A DNA stretch of 64,000 nucleotides from Cyanoderma ruficeps (lineage: Eukaryota > Chordata > Aves > Passeriformes > Timaliidae). A program made the position numbers and the translations under genes. The stretch's first letter is position 1; each line of letters opens with the position of its first letter. The DNA lies in NCBI GenBank assembly GCA_008694505.1, contig VZDJ01007755.1:2657278-2721277 (forward strand), written 5' to 3'. A model generated the notes under the pieces. It was not told the origin of the DNA. It made no database searches and was given only the letters and a program-made list of their open reading frames with translations. Positions 1 through 13,740 of this stretch are shown here, one piece after another.

Positions 1-33
<33 letters not shown>
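1..33. repeat. (TAG)n trinucleotide microsatellite
   Basis: Eleven perfect TAG units run from the left edge and then degrade (CAG, TAAG). The array may extend left of the window, so its full length is unknown. Confidence 0.97.
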
Positions 34-1350
34 CAGTAAGACACAGTAGCCACAGACCGTGCAAGTTAGGTCTAACATATACTTGTAATAAAAATATGTG
101 AAATGATGGCAATGGTCAATCACTGTATGGGAAAGTGGCAGCCTGAGAAATGGAGTGGCCTGATGGTTCACAGCTGCCCCAGCCATGCAAAATTCCCTGC
201 TTGCACATTCAGATCATCCCGGGGAAGAAAAAAAAAAAGCCTGACTTCCTTTTGCCAAGCCTTTGTAAGTGTTTAGAGCTCCAGAACCAGTGCAGTGACA
301 GATTTCGGAGGAGCTGAGAGCCACAAAAGTGCCATCATGTCCTGGCTCTTTCAGCCACCTATAGTTGCACTTGCACTGACTTATCTGTGTGCTGTTTTGA
401 CTGTGCTGGCAGTTGCTGAGATAATCCTTCAGCACTGAAATATATTCACTGGCATCCTTAAAATTCAGGGAAAGGCACTGCTGGCTCTCCTCACTTCTGG
501 ACAGGTTCAGGAGAGGCTGTACAGGAGAGAGCATGGGTCAGCCATGCCTTTCCAGTGCCATTAGCATTTTGTGCAGAAGGCTGTAACTCCAACACAGTAG
601 GTACCATTTTCCACAAGAAACAACTAAATATTTTTTTGGGAAGAAGGCAACCCAGGGCAGAGGTGCTACCAATAGGCCTCCATCAGTATAAGTTTTATTG
701 CCTGACATGGTTCAGGCAAGATGGGTGGTGACAAAATTCCTCCCTGAGCAAAAATATTTTTGGTGGGTTGTGTAATTTTGCAACGATGAAGAAGTAAAAG
801 AACAGACTGTACATGGCTCTGTGTCTTAAGACAAAATTGCTATCCTTAGTTTGCCCTTCCACAGTTCAGCATCAGTGCATTATTGATTGGAATTAGGAAG
901 TTAATAAGGTTTGGGCTAATTAATCAGATGGGTAGGGACTGGAACTGCATTGCAAGGCTTAATCAAGTCATCAAAGCTCTCAAGCCGTGAAGAAGGTAAT
1001 TAAAGGAAAAGAATGCCTGTTATATAGTAACAGGAATCTGGGAGAAGACAAGAGCAAGATAGAGAAGCTCCATTTTCTTTTGCACACTTTTCTGACATAA
1101 ATCAGACCAAATGACCTGGGTACGGTGCTCAGCTTCCTATCAGCAAATTAAGTTGGATGAATTTATAAATCATGTCAGAGAGGAATTTAGTCCAGCTAGT
1201 CTAATTGCCAAGAAATCTCTGTTTGCTTGTAGAAGCTGGGGATTTTTACGATATCAAGGCCTACCTCAAAATCTCTTATTGCCTGGGACTGTTATCCCAA
1301 GGTTGCTGGATGTGGAATGAAGCAACCTGGCTTATAAACCTATTTTTACC

Positions 1351-1356
1351 AAAAAN

Positions 1357-1394
<38 letters not shown>
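1351..1394. repeat. Poly(A) tract containing an N
   Basis: A run of A interrupted only by an N at 1356. The 55 bases upstream carry no AATAAA, so a retroposed transcript tail is not supported. The N probably marks an unresolved homopolymer length. Confidence 0.95.
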
Positions 1395-1398
<4 letters not shown>

Positions 1399-2020
1399 CT
1401 TAAGGCAAAATTGATTATCGTAAAACCATTATTTTGTGGCCTATTGAGTGCTTACTATAAAAGGCTAAATCTCAAACTTTCTTTGCTGAATTGCTTTGCT
1501 GAAAGAATTCTAAGCACCACAGAGAACCTTAGTGGTTTCATGAAGAAGCAGGTTTTATAGCCTTTCTGGTTATATTTTGTGGCTCATCTCACATTAACAA
1601 TAATCCAGACAAAGGGTTTGGGATTTTTTTTTTTAAAAGGCCATACAAGAAATAACTAGTAATGGCCTAGTACATTTATAGTCACTGATGGGTCTAATAT
1701 TTTGTGACAACTTGCCACAGTGAGATGAAGTAGCAGGACACTAACATCCAGTGACAAGTTATGTCTTATTTTACTGGAAATTTCTGAAAAAAATTTCTGT
1801 AACTTATGGTTAGTTTCATTATCTTTTCAAAACTAAAATTCTCACATTTTTAAGCTTTTATTATAAAAATAAAATAATATTTTGGAGGAAAATTCAGATA
1901 GGTATTTAAAGAACCTGACACTAAAGAATTGAGTGCAATAAAGGAATGGATGAATTTTCATGAGCTGACATTCTCATCCTGTGTTCTTACCTGAGGGGAC
2001 TTTGATTTACAAGTGCCTAG

Positions 2021-2152
2021 ACAAAAAACAAAATTAAAAAAACGAATTAAAAAAACCGAATTAAAAAACCCCAAACAAACAAAAAACCCAGCCTAAAAAC
2101 CACAAAAACAAAAAGACAACACAAAAAAACCAAAACAAAAAAACCCAAAACC
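2021..2152. repeat. A/C-rich low-complexity tract
   Basis: Long stretch built almost entirely of A and C, with AAAC- and AAAAC-like motifs and a few G and T. It resembles a decayed A-rich tail or purine-rich low-complexity DNA. No source element is identifiable. Confidence 0.85.
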
Positions 2153-4662
2153 CTGCAGTAAAACATGTATAACATAGAAAAATCATGAAGATTGGTGAGA
2201 CAGAAACAGTGTGTAGACTAAATATGCTTCAATGTTGAAGTAATGACCTTTAAATATGTATTTTGGAATAGAACGGTTTAAGACATTAAGTTCTGTTTGT
2301 GTAACTGTATATATATAATGTCTAATAATTAGAGCCTGACATGTGGGATTCAGTTTTCTAGTTTTCTAGTTTATTTTATTTTCAGCTTTGGAGAGAGACG
2401 AAATCAGACTGAGCCTGGTTCTGTAGTAGGGGATTAAGTCCATATGTTGAAATGATAGTGATTTATAAATTCAGCCTGCAGTGAGTATTTTGTGTATTAA
2501 GGAAAAGCATTCAAGTAATTTTTCCTATGTTTTTAGATGGAACTGAAAGGGCAGAATGAAAGAGCTGTGGTGCATGTGTCAAGTTTTGCATTTAAGTTGT
2601 TTTGATGAGCAGTTGACAGTCAGGAGCACAGGCCTTTAAAATAAAGTGAGCCTGTTCACACAAAATCACTGGTATTAGGAATAAAATGCTACTGAAACCA
2701 AAAAGGAAAATCCAGTTATCTTTAATGTCTGTTTGTAAAGAGGGTACTCCCTTTAAAGACCTCCTGTCTACACAGGTACACTTACATGCATTTCTAATCC
2801 TGTTTGCCTTGGAAAACCAGAGAAAGAACCACAGGGTAACAGTGGTTTTAAAGAGATGACTAAAAATGAAGACATCTTTATATACGTTGCTGACTAACAC
2901 TTTGGAGAAAGTCTGTAGAAAATGGCATCAGCTCTGCTGGTCAATATTTTGAAAAAAGGCTGTAAGAAATTTATAAATCTACTGGCTAATATTTTGGTGG
3001 AAATATAGGAAATATATTAATATCTCTTTCATGTGAAATGCTACATCTTTCATGTAGTATCCTTGATAAGCTTCAAAGGAACAAAAAAAGAAAAGGAAGA
3101 AAAGCCAATATTTTTATAGTTTTAAGTTTATAGTTAATAGTTTTAAGTTCAAACAGATGTGATGTCCAGAAATAATTGAGGTTAAAAAAAATATATCTCT
3201 GAATAATAATTAGTGAAAAATATGAAAACAGACATAGAAAACTACTACTACTTCTGATACTCCTTCAAGTTTCCTGCCACCTGCATTTTAAGGATTTCAT
3301 GAGGTGAGTTTGCACTCATTTTTGTGTTAGCACAGTTCCTGAAGGAGTATTTCTAGTGTGAGTTTATCAAGTCATTTTTGCAGCAACTTTTTCTACTGGC
3401 CAAAAAAAGCCCACCATAGCAATAAATGTGGACAGGGTTCTTCTTTTCACTGCTTTTTAAAGTTGCTCCTTAAAATTTCATTTCAAAATAAACAGAAAAT
3501 TTACTTCAGACCACATTTGCTAAGGGGAAGCAATCCCAAGATTTATGTGACTGGCTTTAAATTTAACCAAAATTCACTTCATCAAATTTCATATCACCAA
3601 GGGACAGTGTGCCTGTATCTATGTCTCCACAGCAAGAAAGTAGCTGTTTATCTGCTGTAAACGAGGAGTTAATTAACAGCAGAGGTTTCCACCAACACTG
3701 GGAAATAAAATGTTGCAATTGCAAGTAGGTAATTCCTTTGCAATGTGCCAGCGCCCTCCTGGCCTTAGGAAGATGTCATTTTGGGAGCTCACACTCAGGA
3801 TTAACCCATCAGGGCTCTGATGGGTTTGGTCACCTAACCACTCACCTTTCCTGCTTGGATGCCAGCTTCCCAAGGACTTGACATGTACTACTGGCTCATC
3901 TTTCATGGGTCACTGAAGAGCTGGCACCTGGTGCCAACCATGAGCTATATCCTAGACAACAGTAATACAGAACTGAAAACCTCAACAAGCATTAGCAGTC
4001 CCTGAATAATCCAGTAATTTCACCAATATCTAGGTGAGTAACCCTAATGTGCATAATCTTCACCCAAACAACCTCTCAAGTAGGGTCAAACTCCCCCTGC
4101 ATGCACTTTCACGTGCTCATTTGAGGGAAAACTCCAATTGATTTAATGAGAATTTCAGTAGTACAAAGACTGGAGGCAGAGTGAAGGTGTTTTGAATTTC
4201 AACCTGCATGCATAGAGAGTAATGCCCATATGTTCATTCTGCCTGGTATGAAGGATATATGACCCGCTGCAAAACCATTGCTCAGGGACTTGGAGAAAAG
4301 AATCCCAGTACATGAGGAAACATTAAATTCTGAGAACACCAGGAAGGTTTGCATTAGCCAGGTTAATAGTAAAGACAACCAATAAGTGTTTGCAGTTGAA
4401 ATTGATCTAAAGACATAAAAAGGAAATGCATCAATCACAAACATGATTGCTATTGTTGGACGCATGCAGGGTCTATAGGCAGCTGATACATGAACACAAG
4501 TGCTGACATAATCATACATCATTAATGCTGAGTTTATCACAGTAACACCAATAATTGCTGCAGTCTTCTGTCTCAGGCAAACAGGGCTCAGTGGTGTGAG
4601 CTGGGAGAATGGGAAACTTGGAGCAGTGAGAAACAGATATTTGACATGAAGCAGACTTTTAA

Positions 4663-4780
4663 TAGAATCATAGAATCGCAAAACAATGGAATCATAAAAT
4701 GGTTTGAGTTGGAGGGGACCTTTAAAGGTCATCTAGTTCCAACCTCTTGTAATGAGCAGGGACATTTTAGACCAGGTTAA
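4663..4780 (-). mobile_element. CR1 LINE, 3' end fragment
   Basis: Read on the minus strand, this fragment ends in the avian CR1 signature. On the plus strand it shows AGAATCATAGAATC followed by a variant of the GGTTTGAGTTGGAGGGGACC block, then TCTAGTTCCAACC and GCAGGGACA. It is a 5'-truncated copy of roughly 120 bases, with a partial duplication of the terminal ATCATA unit (4664-4698). Confidence 0.9.
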
Positions 4781-7700
4781 TCATTCATTGCAAAAGTAGT
4801 TTGAGACTTAGCCTTTCAAAATTGGAACCAGTTACTTCTTTCTTTATTTCTTTTGAAATATCCAGTGCTCATAACATGGGGTTAATGGGTTTTTTTTCCT
4901 GTTCATGCCTAGTTTAATGATGGTATTTGCTTCTCTCTTCCAGTTTTCTTCATAGAGAGAGCTACCATCTAAGTGATTTGTGAAAGATCATATCCAGCTT
5001 TATTAGGGCAGTTGCTAATGAAGCAATAATTTATTGCTTTGGAAATACTTGTATGCTTAAATATGTAAGAAAATAGGTCCGTTATCTTCAGTATTAATTT
5101 GTTTTTTAGAATTACTGGGCTTTTAACAGAGTGGAAACTGAAGTCTTTCACTGAGTCACTAAGAGTTGGGTAAATAACCCTCTTGTTTGTGAAATGAGGA
5201 CATAATCCATTTAATCTTTTGTCTGAGTAGGTCGGTTACCTGAGCTGATTCCACCTGATATTTCTCTGGAGGTGCCAGTAGCATAACAGCTTTATTCTGG
5301 GTCCTTGACAAGACAGTTTTCACTTAAAGAAGTGTATTAGCTTCTCCACTGTCTCTTCCGTTGCTTCAAGCGACAGAAACAATGACTGGAGTAACAGTCA
5401 TTGCTTGAATGACCTTCAGGAAAGTAGCTATTTTTAACTTTAGTATAAGTATTACCATTACTGTTAGTATTATATCCCAGGGCTGATATGGACTTTGCAG
5501 TTTCATGAAGAAACTTCATTTTTTTAATAAGAAAAATGTTAATCTCTTAAATTATTGAAAGTTGGAGAATATTATTTTGTTAAAGCATCTGATCACACTT
5601 ACATATTATTCCTCCTGCTACTTTTCCTTAAGGGAACAGTGATACAGTCTCTTGTTCGGTCTCTTTATTCTAAATGCTTTAGGCAAAGACACTTTGGTGA
5701 CTAGAGAGCAACTCCCTTCCTGGCTATTTGTTAGGTAAAAGATCTGTATTACTTAAGCAGTGCTATTGTCATCAGTAAAACAAGGTACTTGTGCTCCTAG
5801 ATGCCCACGTAAATCTTACAGGTCATTCTTCCCAACACCAATGCTTCACCTTTAAAAGTGGGGTTCATATCCCCTAGACTCAGTGTAGGTTTGAAGGATC
5901 ACTCCACTGACTTAGGGTAAACCCGGTTTGTTGGCAGGACCACGGAACTGACTTTTTTTGTCAGTATAATGAAAACCTGTACTTGGCCCACGTGCTCCAA
6001 GTTAGAAGTTAAACTTGCTCTGCTCTAGGCTGGACAAGGCCTAAAGTCAGTCCTGACTAATTATGGGATTTACATCTTCATCGTTATTATCTTGTATTAA
6101 AGTTCTGTTTCCTACCAGTCATTATTTGTTGTATGTTGATATCATGTAAAAATATGCATGTTGTCATTGTCTCATCTCTAAGAACTGTGTTTTTTAACAA
6201 AGGTTAACAGTAAATCACTTAGAGCTGAGAAACTTAAAACAGTTTGAATTGCTGTGATTTGTCACAGCACTCAGTTTTGTAAAAGATGGGATGAAGGAAC
6301 AGATAAGCTAATATGTTCAGCAGGAGCCAGACTTATCAGAGGGATGTTTTGCCATTCAGTGTAGTTTGATCAAATAAACAATAATAAAAGAGAAGAAGGG
6401 AGAGAAGCCAACAAAAAACCAAACAAGATTTAATTTAACACACCATTTTTGCTTTGGCATGTTATTTCATACAGGTTGCTTCAGCTGCATTGGGAAGACA
6501 CCCCCAGTTTGTCTGGAACATTTAGTATTTAATATAGGTCTTATATTTAGCAAATTTTAAAGTGCCACAGAAAGGGAGTTCCCTTAGGGTTGAGAACGGT
6601 GTGCCAATACAATGCAGGGCAAAGCTAGTTATGCCTGGAAGATCCCTTCTTGAAGGTTAGTACTGTGTGACAGAGGATGGACATATACTCAGATATCCTT
6701 TTCCCCTGTGGGAATGACTGTAAGGCAGTTGCCAAGGCAGTGCAAGGGAAAAAAGAAAGGGAGAAAAAGTGTTTAGACTTTTCCTGTGTATAACCTTTTT
6801 CCTGTTTTGTATTCAACTGAATTTATCCATTAAGGTGTAGTAGGACATTTATAATGTGGTGGTCACTTCTAAAGATAAATCCTTTCTCTTTTGGAATTGA
6901 TACTTATTAATGTTCATCTAATTGTAATCTTAAGCTGTCGCTCATTTATTATTTATCTTCAGACCCTTTAACCTGCTTCTCTATCCATTTAAAAAAAAAA
7001 AAAGCAAGGCCACTCTGGAGGATTTGCTTGGTCTAAAACACATGCAACTTTCTGAGTTGCAGACGGCTTTGAGTGTTAATATCCAGCAATATCTCCTATT
7101 TGTAAGAGAGGTTGGCTTGTATTAAGTGGAAGTTTTGTTGAGCCTCTTGAGGATAGGCAAGCACAAGGTTTATTACACTGACTGCATTAAACCCTTTTGT
7201 CTTTCCTTCTACAGTGTTCCTGCTGCTGATATAAGTCACAGTGCTGACTTTCGGGTGCTTTTTCATTAGTTTTTAAAGCAATTTTCAATTTGGTTAATGC
7301 TTAAAAAATCAGGTCATGCAGATTCTCCAGTGGCATGCAGATGATGTGCTCATGAGCAGCCACATTAGATCAGCCCAGGGAGCAGTGGAACCCTGAGTAG
7401 GAACAGGAATGAGTGATGAAGGGAGGGATATCTTATATGGTCACATCACTTCCCTCTCAGTGATGTGGAGCCATGGGTGCTTGTGGCAGTTGTTACTGGG
7501 TCCCAATGTGCCATTGTTCTTGAGGATTTACTTTGTCAGACATAGGATAGGAACAAGCTGGATTTCAAAGCTAGCGCAGAGCACGTTCTGTTCACATTGC
7601 CAATGTTCAGCTATAGCTGTTTGTGGAAATGGCAAAAATGACATTCCTAAAAGGTTGCATTTAGGATGCCTTGGGAACTTTACAAATGTGTTGTTCACTT

Positions 7701-7853
7701 CTTAGTACCATGGGAAGATGTACCACTAGAAGACATCTTGCTTGAAAACCAGAGGTTGCGGGAACTGAAACTTTAATTTTGTTGGAACATAGTGCAAAGT
7801 GCTGTATTTTCCAGTGTTTCCCATTTTTTACATATTCTGAAGGATTTTGATTT

Positions 7854-7908
7854 AAATATATATATATATTTACCATTTAAATATATATATATGTGTATAT
7901 ATATACAC
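7854..7908. repeat. (TA)n-rich microsatellite
   Basis: Two runs of alternating AT separated by TTTACCATTTAA, followed by a short TGTATATATATA tail. The tract is likely to be length-polymorphic. Confidence 0.93.
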
Positions 7909-8682
7909 TTATATTCATACATTTCACTGCTTATTTTTAGCATCATGATGCACTTTACTTCTCAAGTTTCCTTTAAACATGATCCAAAATCCACTTCATG
8001 GACAGTTTAAAGGGTAGGAAATACTGCATTTCTGCTTAATTTCAGAAGAATGAGACAGACCCTCCTTGAACCTACACCAGACTTGAGTCAGAGGGTAACT
8101 CAGAATATAAATATCAAAAATGGTTGGACCCAGTATGGGGAATGAAGCACATTTCTGAAAATTCACCCACATTGGACAGAAATGCACAGTGGAGTCAATT
8201 GTTTTTACCTGCTTTTTCTAAATTTGTGGTAGTTTTAGACTTTGAAGGGTTATTTGCTCTTTACAGGTTAGAAAATATCTCTGAGACCAAACCAATGTGA
8301 TCTTCATAGTGATTTGTCACTTGGCTCTCTAGCTCAGGGATATCTGTAATAAGGGCTGGATAAAATCCCAAAAAATATCTACTCTGGAAAATTGCTAAGC
8401 AATGTTTCTTCCCAGCCTTCTTTTCCTCGGTGAGGTGAAACCAAGTCTTTAAAAGAATAAAGGAAATCAAAATCCAATTTTCTTCCCCTCAAAAAAGAAG
8501 TAAGTACAGTAAAGAGAGATGTCAAGGTGTGATATGTTTTGTAGACTTAGTATTCACCCATAAACATGGAGCCAAGAAAATGTCCCTGATGGAGCAGACA
8601 AGAGCAAATTTTGTGAAGTCTGCTCAGAAAGTACATTAATAGCAACCAGATGTTTGACAAATCTATTTCTATTATGAAAATA

Positions 8683-8728
8683 GCATAGTTTGTATCACCC
8701 ATCAAGCATAGTTTGTATCACCCAGCAA
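8683..8728. repeat. 23-bp tandem duplication, two copies
   Basis: A 23-base unit beginning GCATAGTTTGTATCACCC occurs twice head to tail (8683-8705 and 8706-8728) and differs at a single base. This is a recent small duplication in otherwise unique sequence. Confidence 0.93.
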
Positions 8729-11479
8729 TCAACGGTTTATTTATTCAAATGGAAAAGACCTTGGAGGAGATTGAGGAGAATTCCCTCCCTCTTGAACTAG
8801 CCCAGGGCAAGTGCAAAGCTGGGATAGAGGAAGAATAGGTCTTCAACATCCCAGTCAAGTGTCACATTAGTGTCCTAATCGCTGATCTATTCCTTAGTCT
8901 GGGCTGCAGGTGTGTCTCCAAATTTCTGTGCTGGAGAGTCATTTCTTGGTGAGAATTCCTGGAGGGGGGTACATTCCCAGGTAAAGACTCCAACTCCACA
9001 AATTAGCATGCGGTTTAAGAAACAAAACAAAACAAGAAATCCAAAAGTTTGGTTAGAAAATTCCTCAGTGTTTGGCAGTGTTTTTTGTAAAGATATTTGA
9101 CAGCTGCTGAAAGGTTGCAGTAATGTCGCTGACCACTCAACATCAACTGGAGAAGCCAGGGGAAAGAAGGGTAATTGGTGCTGTGCAGAAAAAACCCAGC
9201 CTCAAAACACCCTGACTTTCTTCTCCTGCACATATAAATGGCACAGTAGCAAAACTGTACTGGAAGGAGAGAACCTTGCACCAATCGATTAATCCTTGAC
9301 CCATTTGCTTCTCTAGGTGGTTCTTTGGGGACTGACAAGTAATGGATCCAATATTTGGATGCAATCAACACTGACATTATGAGAGTTAACAAAACTCATT
9401 ATCCTCTGGCTGTTTGCTCCCCATGGCAAGGGAAAGGATGGTAATTTAACGTTGTTTTAATTAACTAACTTTTTAAGTAGTCATAAGCTTGTGCCTCCAG
9501 TTAATGTATTCAAAATGGAAACAAAACAAAACTTGCTGTAAAGCAAAAAACTTATTCTACTAGCCAAGCAACTAAAATTATGACGTTTCTCTATTTTTAT
9601 AAGCTTACCTTTGGGAGATTATTTTAATTTCATTTTTTCCTCTTTCATGTAATAAAATAATGAAACATTATTTATCTTAATGTAGAAACCATATGAAATG
9701 TTTATTACCTGTTCTGTTATGAGTAAAATGTGCACACAAGCAGAGATTTTAGACATCTGCCTTATAACCAGTAAGGAACAAAGTGAAATCAGCAAATTGT
9801 TCAAGAATTACATATGGGTGCAGATAGGTTTAACTGCAAGAGAAAATTCTGCTCTTCCTGGATCTGAAAGCAGAGGAGAGTTTTTTTAGTATTTATAGGT
9901 GCAGGATGAGGGATCTCTCTCTATCTGACTGTATCTGACCATGCTAGACACCCTGTGCAAACATTCACCTAAACTTTAACCACTGCAAGCTGAGTACCTG
10001 CAATGAGTTCACTGTGTATGTCCTTCGTGCAGGTAGTCACTGTGTACATCCTCTGGTCCCACCTGGTCCACACAGGTTCCCACTCCACCTTCTTGGAGTG
10101 GAAGGAATATCTCTGTGAAGGTGCCTATTCTGTCTCCACTGGCTGTGGAGGGAGTCCGGGTGAGTGGGTCTGATTTAAAGGCAGACTTATCTGTTGGGTG
10201 GCTAAACCAAAGCAATTCCCAGCCTTGTGTAGATGGGATTATCAGGGCTATTGATTGGACCTAGGGCTCTGATTAAGAAAGAGAAATGAGCAGCTTTCTT
10301 TCCTGTCTGTCATAATGCAAAGTCTGTGAGCAAATCTTCCTTTTCTGTAGATTTTGTCCAGAGAGAGGCTCTTGGTCTATACTCACCTCACTGTTTATTC
10401 AAACTGGCAGAAGATTATTGCTCCCTTGGGTCATTATTTTGCACTTGTGAAAATACACAAATTACATTGCATAAATTCTGCTGCTAAAGCAGTGTACCCA
10501 GCTGTGGATTTCAGCATTGCCCCTTCCCCTTAGAGACCAAAAAGTACTGGCTGGGGTGACTGTCAGGACAGAATGGTTGTTCCCTCAGCACATCACTCAA
10601 CAGTCACTCCAATATCCTAATTACAGATATATTGCTACAGTGGTGGCAATATAGTATACAGATATTTTCAGAACAGATTAAGTTAAATGAACATAATACA
10701 TCTAATACATGCAACCACTATATAATATAAAAAACATATGAAAAACTTGGTTGGCATTTAGACATTCAGAGGTTATCAGGACAGAATGTTTTAAAAAGCT
10801 GCTGCCTCCTAAATGAAGGTTTTAAGATACCCAGCTGCTGCACTACAACAACATAAGAGCACATGTCTATTCTAGCTGTGTATTTCAGATGAAAACATGG
10901 CAATTCTTACTTTGGCCAACATAACTGAAACTGTTCCAGGTAGCTATTTTGTCTTTCTGGCCATGCCCTCTCTCTGGATAAGTGTGACCTTTTAATTTCA
11001 AACGTGTCTTCTACCAAGGCCGGCCTAGTACTCAACATTTGGCAACGTCAGTGGGTGCCATGCCTTAGCAAATTTTTGTCCTAAAGACACTATTGATGCC
11101 TTAAGTTTTAGGCATCACTATCACAGAAATCCTGCCAGGGCTCCTAAAATGTGTGTAACTCCTTTGGTGATTCATTACCTTAGCTACTTCCACTTAGAGC
11201 TACGAGCTAAATCATTGGGAAATGAAAAGTCAGCCTTATTTCAGTGACATCAGTACGTCTGGAGAGATTTAAACCAGAGTATCTACCCACTGCAGATTAT
11301 ATATCTATGTGCTATTTGTAAGCACTAATACACTGTTGTTTGTAAATGAGTCTTTGCAAACTTTAGTTTTGCATTAAAACCACACTTTGCAGTCCATTCT
11401 GCCTTTGGATCATCTGTCACTGTCTGTCTGCCTTCCCCGCGGCATTCCTGATCCATTCATTGATAAACAACTCATGGAC

Positions 11480-12480
11480 ATCAGGGAAGAGAGATTTATC
11501 TCTTGGCAAGTACGAACTCTTTATTTACGCTGTTTACTGATAGGGCTGCATATCACGGGGGGCGCGTTTTGATATTTCCATGGCAGAGGAAGTCTCAGTA
11601 GTGATACTCCACATTACCAATAAAAAATTCTTTACCCTTATGTGCAGTAACGATAGATGTAATGCATTAGACTGAAACTGGCAACGAAGCTGAAATCCAA
11701 TTGAGATCAGTTCTTTTTATATGTTGTTTCTGTTTAAGGGCTTTAAGATACTGCCAATCACCTCTAATTGCTCTAAACAGTCTGCATTAAGTGTGATTAC
11801 CCTGTTGAATTCCCACTGTTGTTAGGGTCTTTATTTTAGCAAAAAGTCTAAGCACTTATCAGATCTTCCGAACAAAACACTTTAGCTGCAGCCCAATACC
11901 TTAACCCTGCTGTGCTATTGTCTATTTTCAACTACATCCTGTGTCTAACTATGCCATCTTTGATGGATCTATGTAAATAAGGACTGAAAAGGCCCAATGA
12001 AACCTTTTGTTAAGTAAATACGGAAATTCAAATAAGGACACAACAGAAATGATTTCATCATAAGGCTTGTGCACAGTCCAGCTTTATCCACTGCTCTTAC
12101 ATAAATATCAGTGAGACAAATTTTCGCTCACACAGGCTTTTGCAATCTAACGTTTCCAAGAGATGGAAGATATAACAATAATAATATTCAAGCACAATAA
12201 TAATAGTGAAACAATATACAAGAAATACAATTATCAGTGACGGGAGTATTTTAAATATAGAAGAGGGGCTAGCATATATGGAGATCTTGTTTATTTAAAG
12301 TTTTTCTGATGAATCAAAAGATGCAAATTCCTGGGGTATAGCGCTGCACTTCACAATGTCTTAATTGATTTTTCCTGATGCCCTGTTCTCCAGTAAATAT
12401 TTGCATTACCGTCCTCAGATTGAAGAAAATAAAACAGGCAAGCCTGAGCTTGCAAACTTGATCAAGATAAGCACGAATAA
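11480..12480. promoter_or_regulatory. Candidate conserved non-coding element
   Basis: About 1 kb without recognisable repeats. It is rich in homeodomain-type cores (CTAATTG; GTGATTACC, a TAATC-type site on the minus strand) and has balanced, non-degenerate texture and no long open frame. Sequence of this type near developmental loci is often conserved among vertebrates. The call is inferred from texture and motifs only; no alignment was available. Confidence 0.3.
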
Positions 12481-13699
12481 GACTACAGAAGCTTCAAGTT
12501 CATCTACAGCAGTGGTATAATTTAGGGATCAAGGTTTCCAACCCTGGCTCCCACAATAAGAGAAAAGCTGATTTTAAATCCACTCATACAAATGCAACAA
12601 TTCTGTTAGAAGAAATAAGACACAGATTATAGATTCTATATCTGTATAGATATAGATACTCTACTTGCTGTCAAAGCCAGTTTGGAAGGCTTCTGCCTTC
12701 TATGATTTTGGAATTCCTCCTCATGGTGATTTTGTTCACAGCATTGCACCACAGAGCTGCTGTGGTATGCTATGGCGAGCTCTAACCTGCAGCACTGGAA
12801 GCAAATTGTGTGAAGTCAATAGGGGTGAAAAAATGAGAACCAGAATCTTCTGAAGAGCTTTTTGCGCCCAGAGAAAATGGCAATATAACTACATTCACAG
12901 TTTCATATAAATTGTGCAACTGCTCTCGCCATCCATCCCTTCTCTGGTGTCATCCTCTGCCTTCAGGGGCAGAAGTTCCAGTGTAGAAGAACCTGAAAAG
13001 TCTCCAGGGTAACATCAAGGTTTGTCAAATCCCTGAGCTTAGACCACAGTTGTAACAAATGAATGAGAATTTGGTGTTGTGTTAGCTTAGACCACTGGTA
13101 ATCAATGGATGGTAAACTCAAGGTAGTCTTGGGTATTTGGTGGCTCCTGCTGGACTCCATGGATATTGACATCTGCACTGGCTAGTTCAAAGGTCTAAGC
13201 ATGCTGAAGGCACAATTCTGATTGAAATACAGGCTTACCCTTACAAAGGAAATGTACTTGAGCTCATATTTTTTAGTTTCACATTTTTAATGGAATGGGT
13301 TTGCTTCTTTAATCACTTAATTCAGATTGTGTCTCTCTTATCTAATTTATCTACTGCTCATCTCTAATTTAATTCTACCTACTTACTGTAGGTTCTTCCT
13401 GCTTCCATTGAGAACAGGACCTTCCTCACTGGGTGTTCACCAGGAGGCCACAAGCTCCCTCCGAGTTCTGAAGAATTCGATTCTGCCTTGTCTCATAGCC
13501 TTTTTCCCATCAAAAAATTTATGTGGGGTTGCAAGCCTTTACCTCACTACCAACAAATCATCTGCCTATTTATTTAATTTTTGAAAAAGTGCACATGGAC
13601 TCGTTACTAATGCTCCTGATCAAAAACAGAGAGGAGTTTTATTTCACAGCAGAAATGTTTCCCTTAAAGGACTTCAGTCTTCTATGCTCATTGCAGGGG

Positions 13700-13740
13700 A
13701 AAAAAAAAAAAAAAAAAAANAAAAAAAAAAAAAAAAAAAA
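13700..13740. repeat. Poly(A) tract containing an N
   Basis: A 41-base A run with an N at its midpoint (13720). No polyadenylation signal is seen just upstream, so a processed pseudogene is not supported. Confidence 0.95.

Larger units (their letters stand above)
34..4662. other. Intergenic, no gene recognised
   Basis: AT-rich unique sequence with short open frames only (about 100 codons or fewer), none resembling a known protein. It contains a 44-base A run with one N (1351-1394) and an A/C-rich low-complexity stretch (2021-2152). No CpG cluster, RNA gene or convincing exon was seen. Confidence 0.7.

Noticed and set aside
7409..7705. 98-codon plus-strand frame
   Set aside because: The peptide is not recognised, has no promoter or splice context, and its length is within what chance allows in this region.
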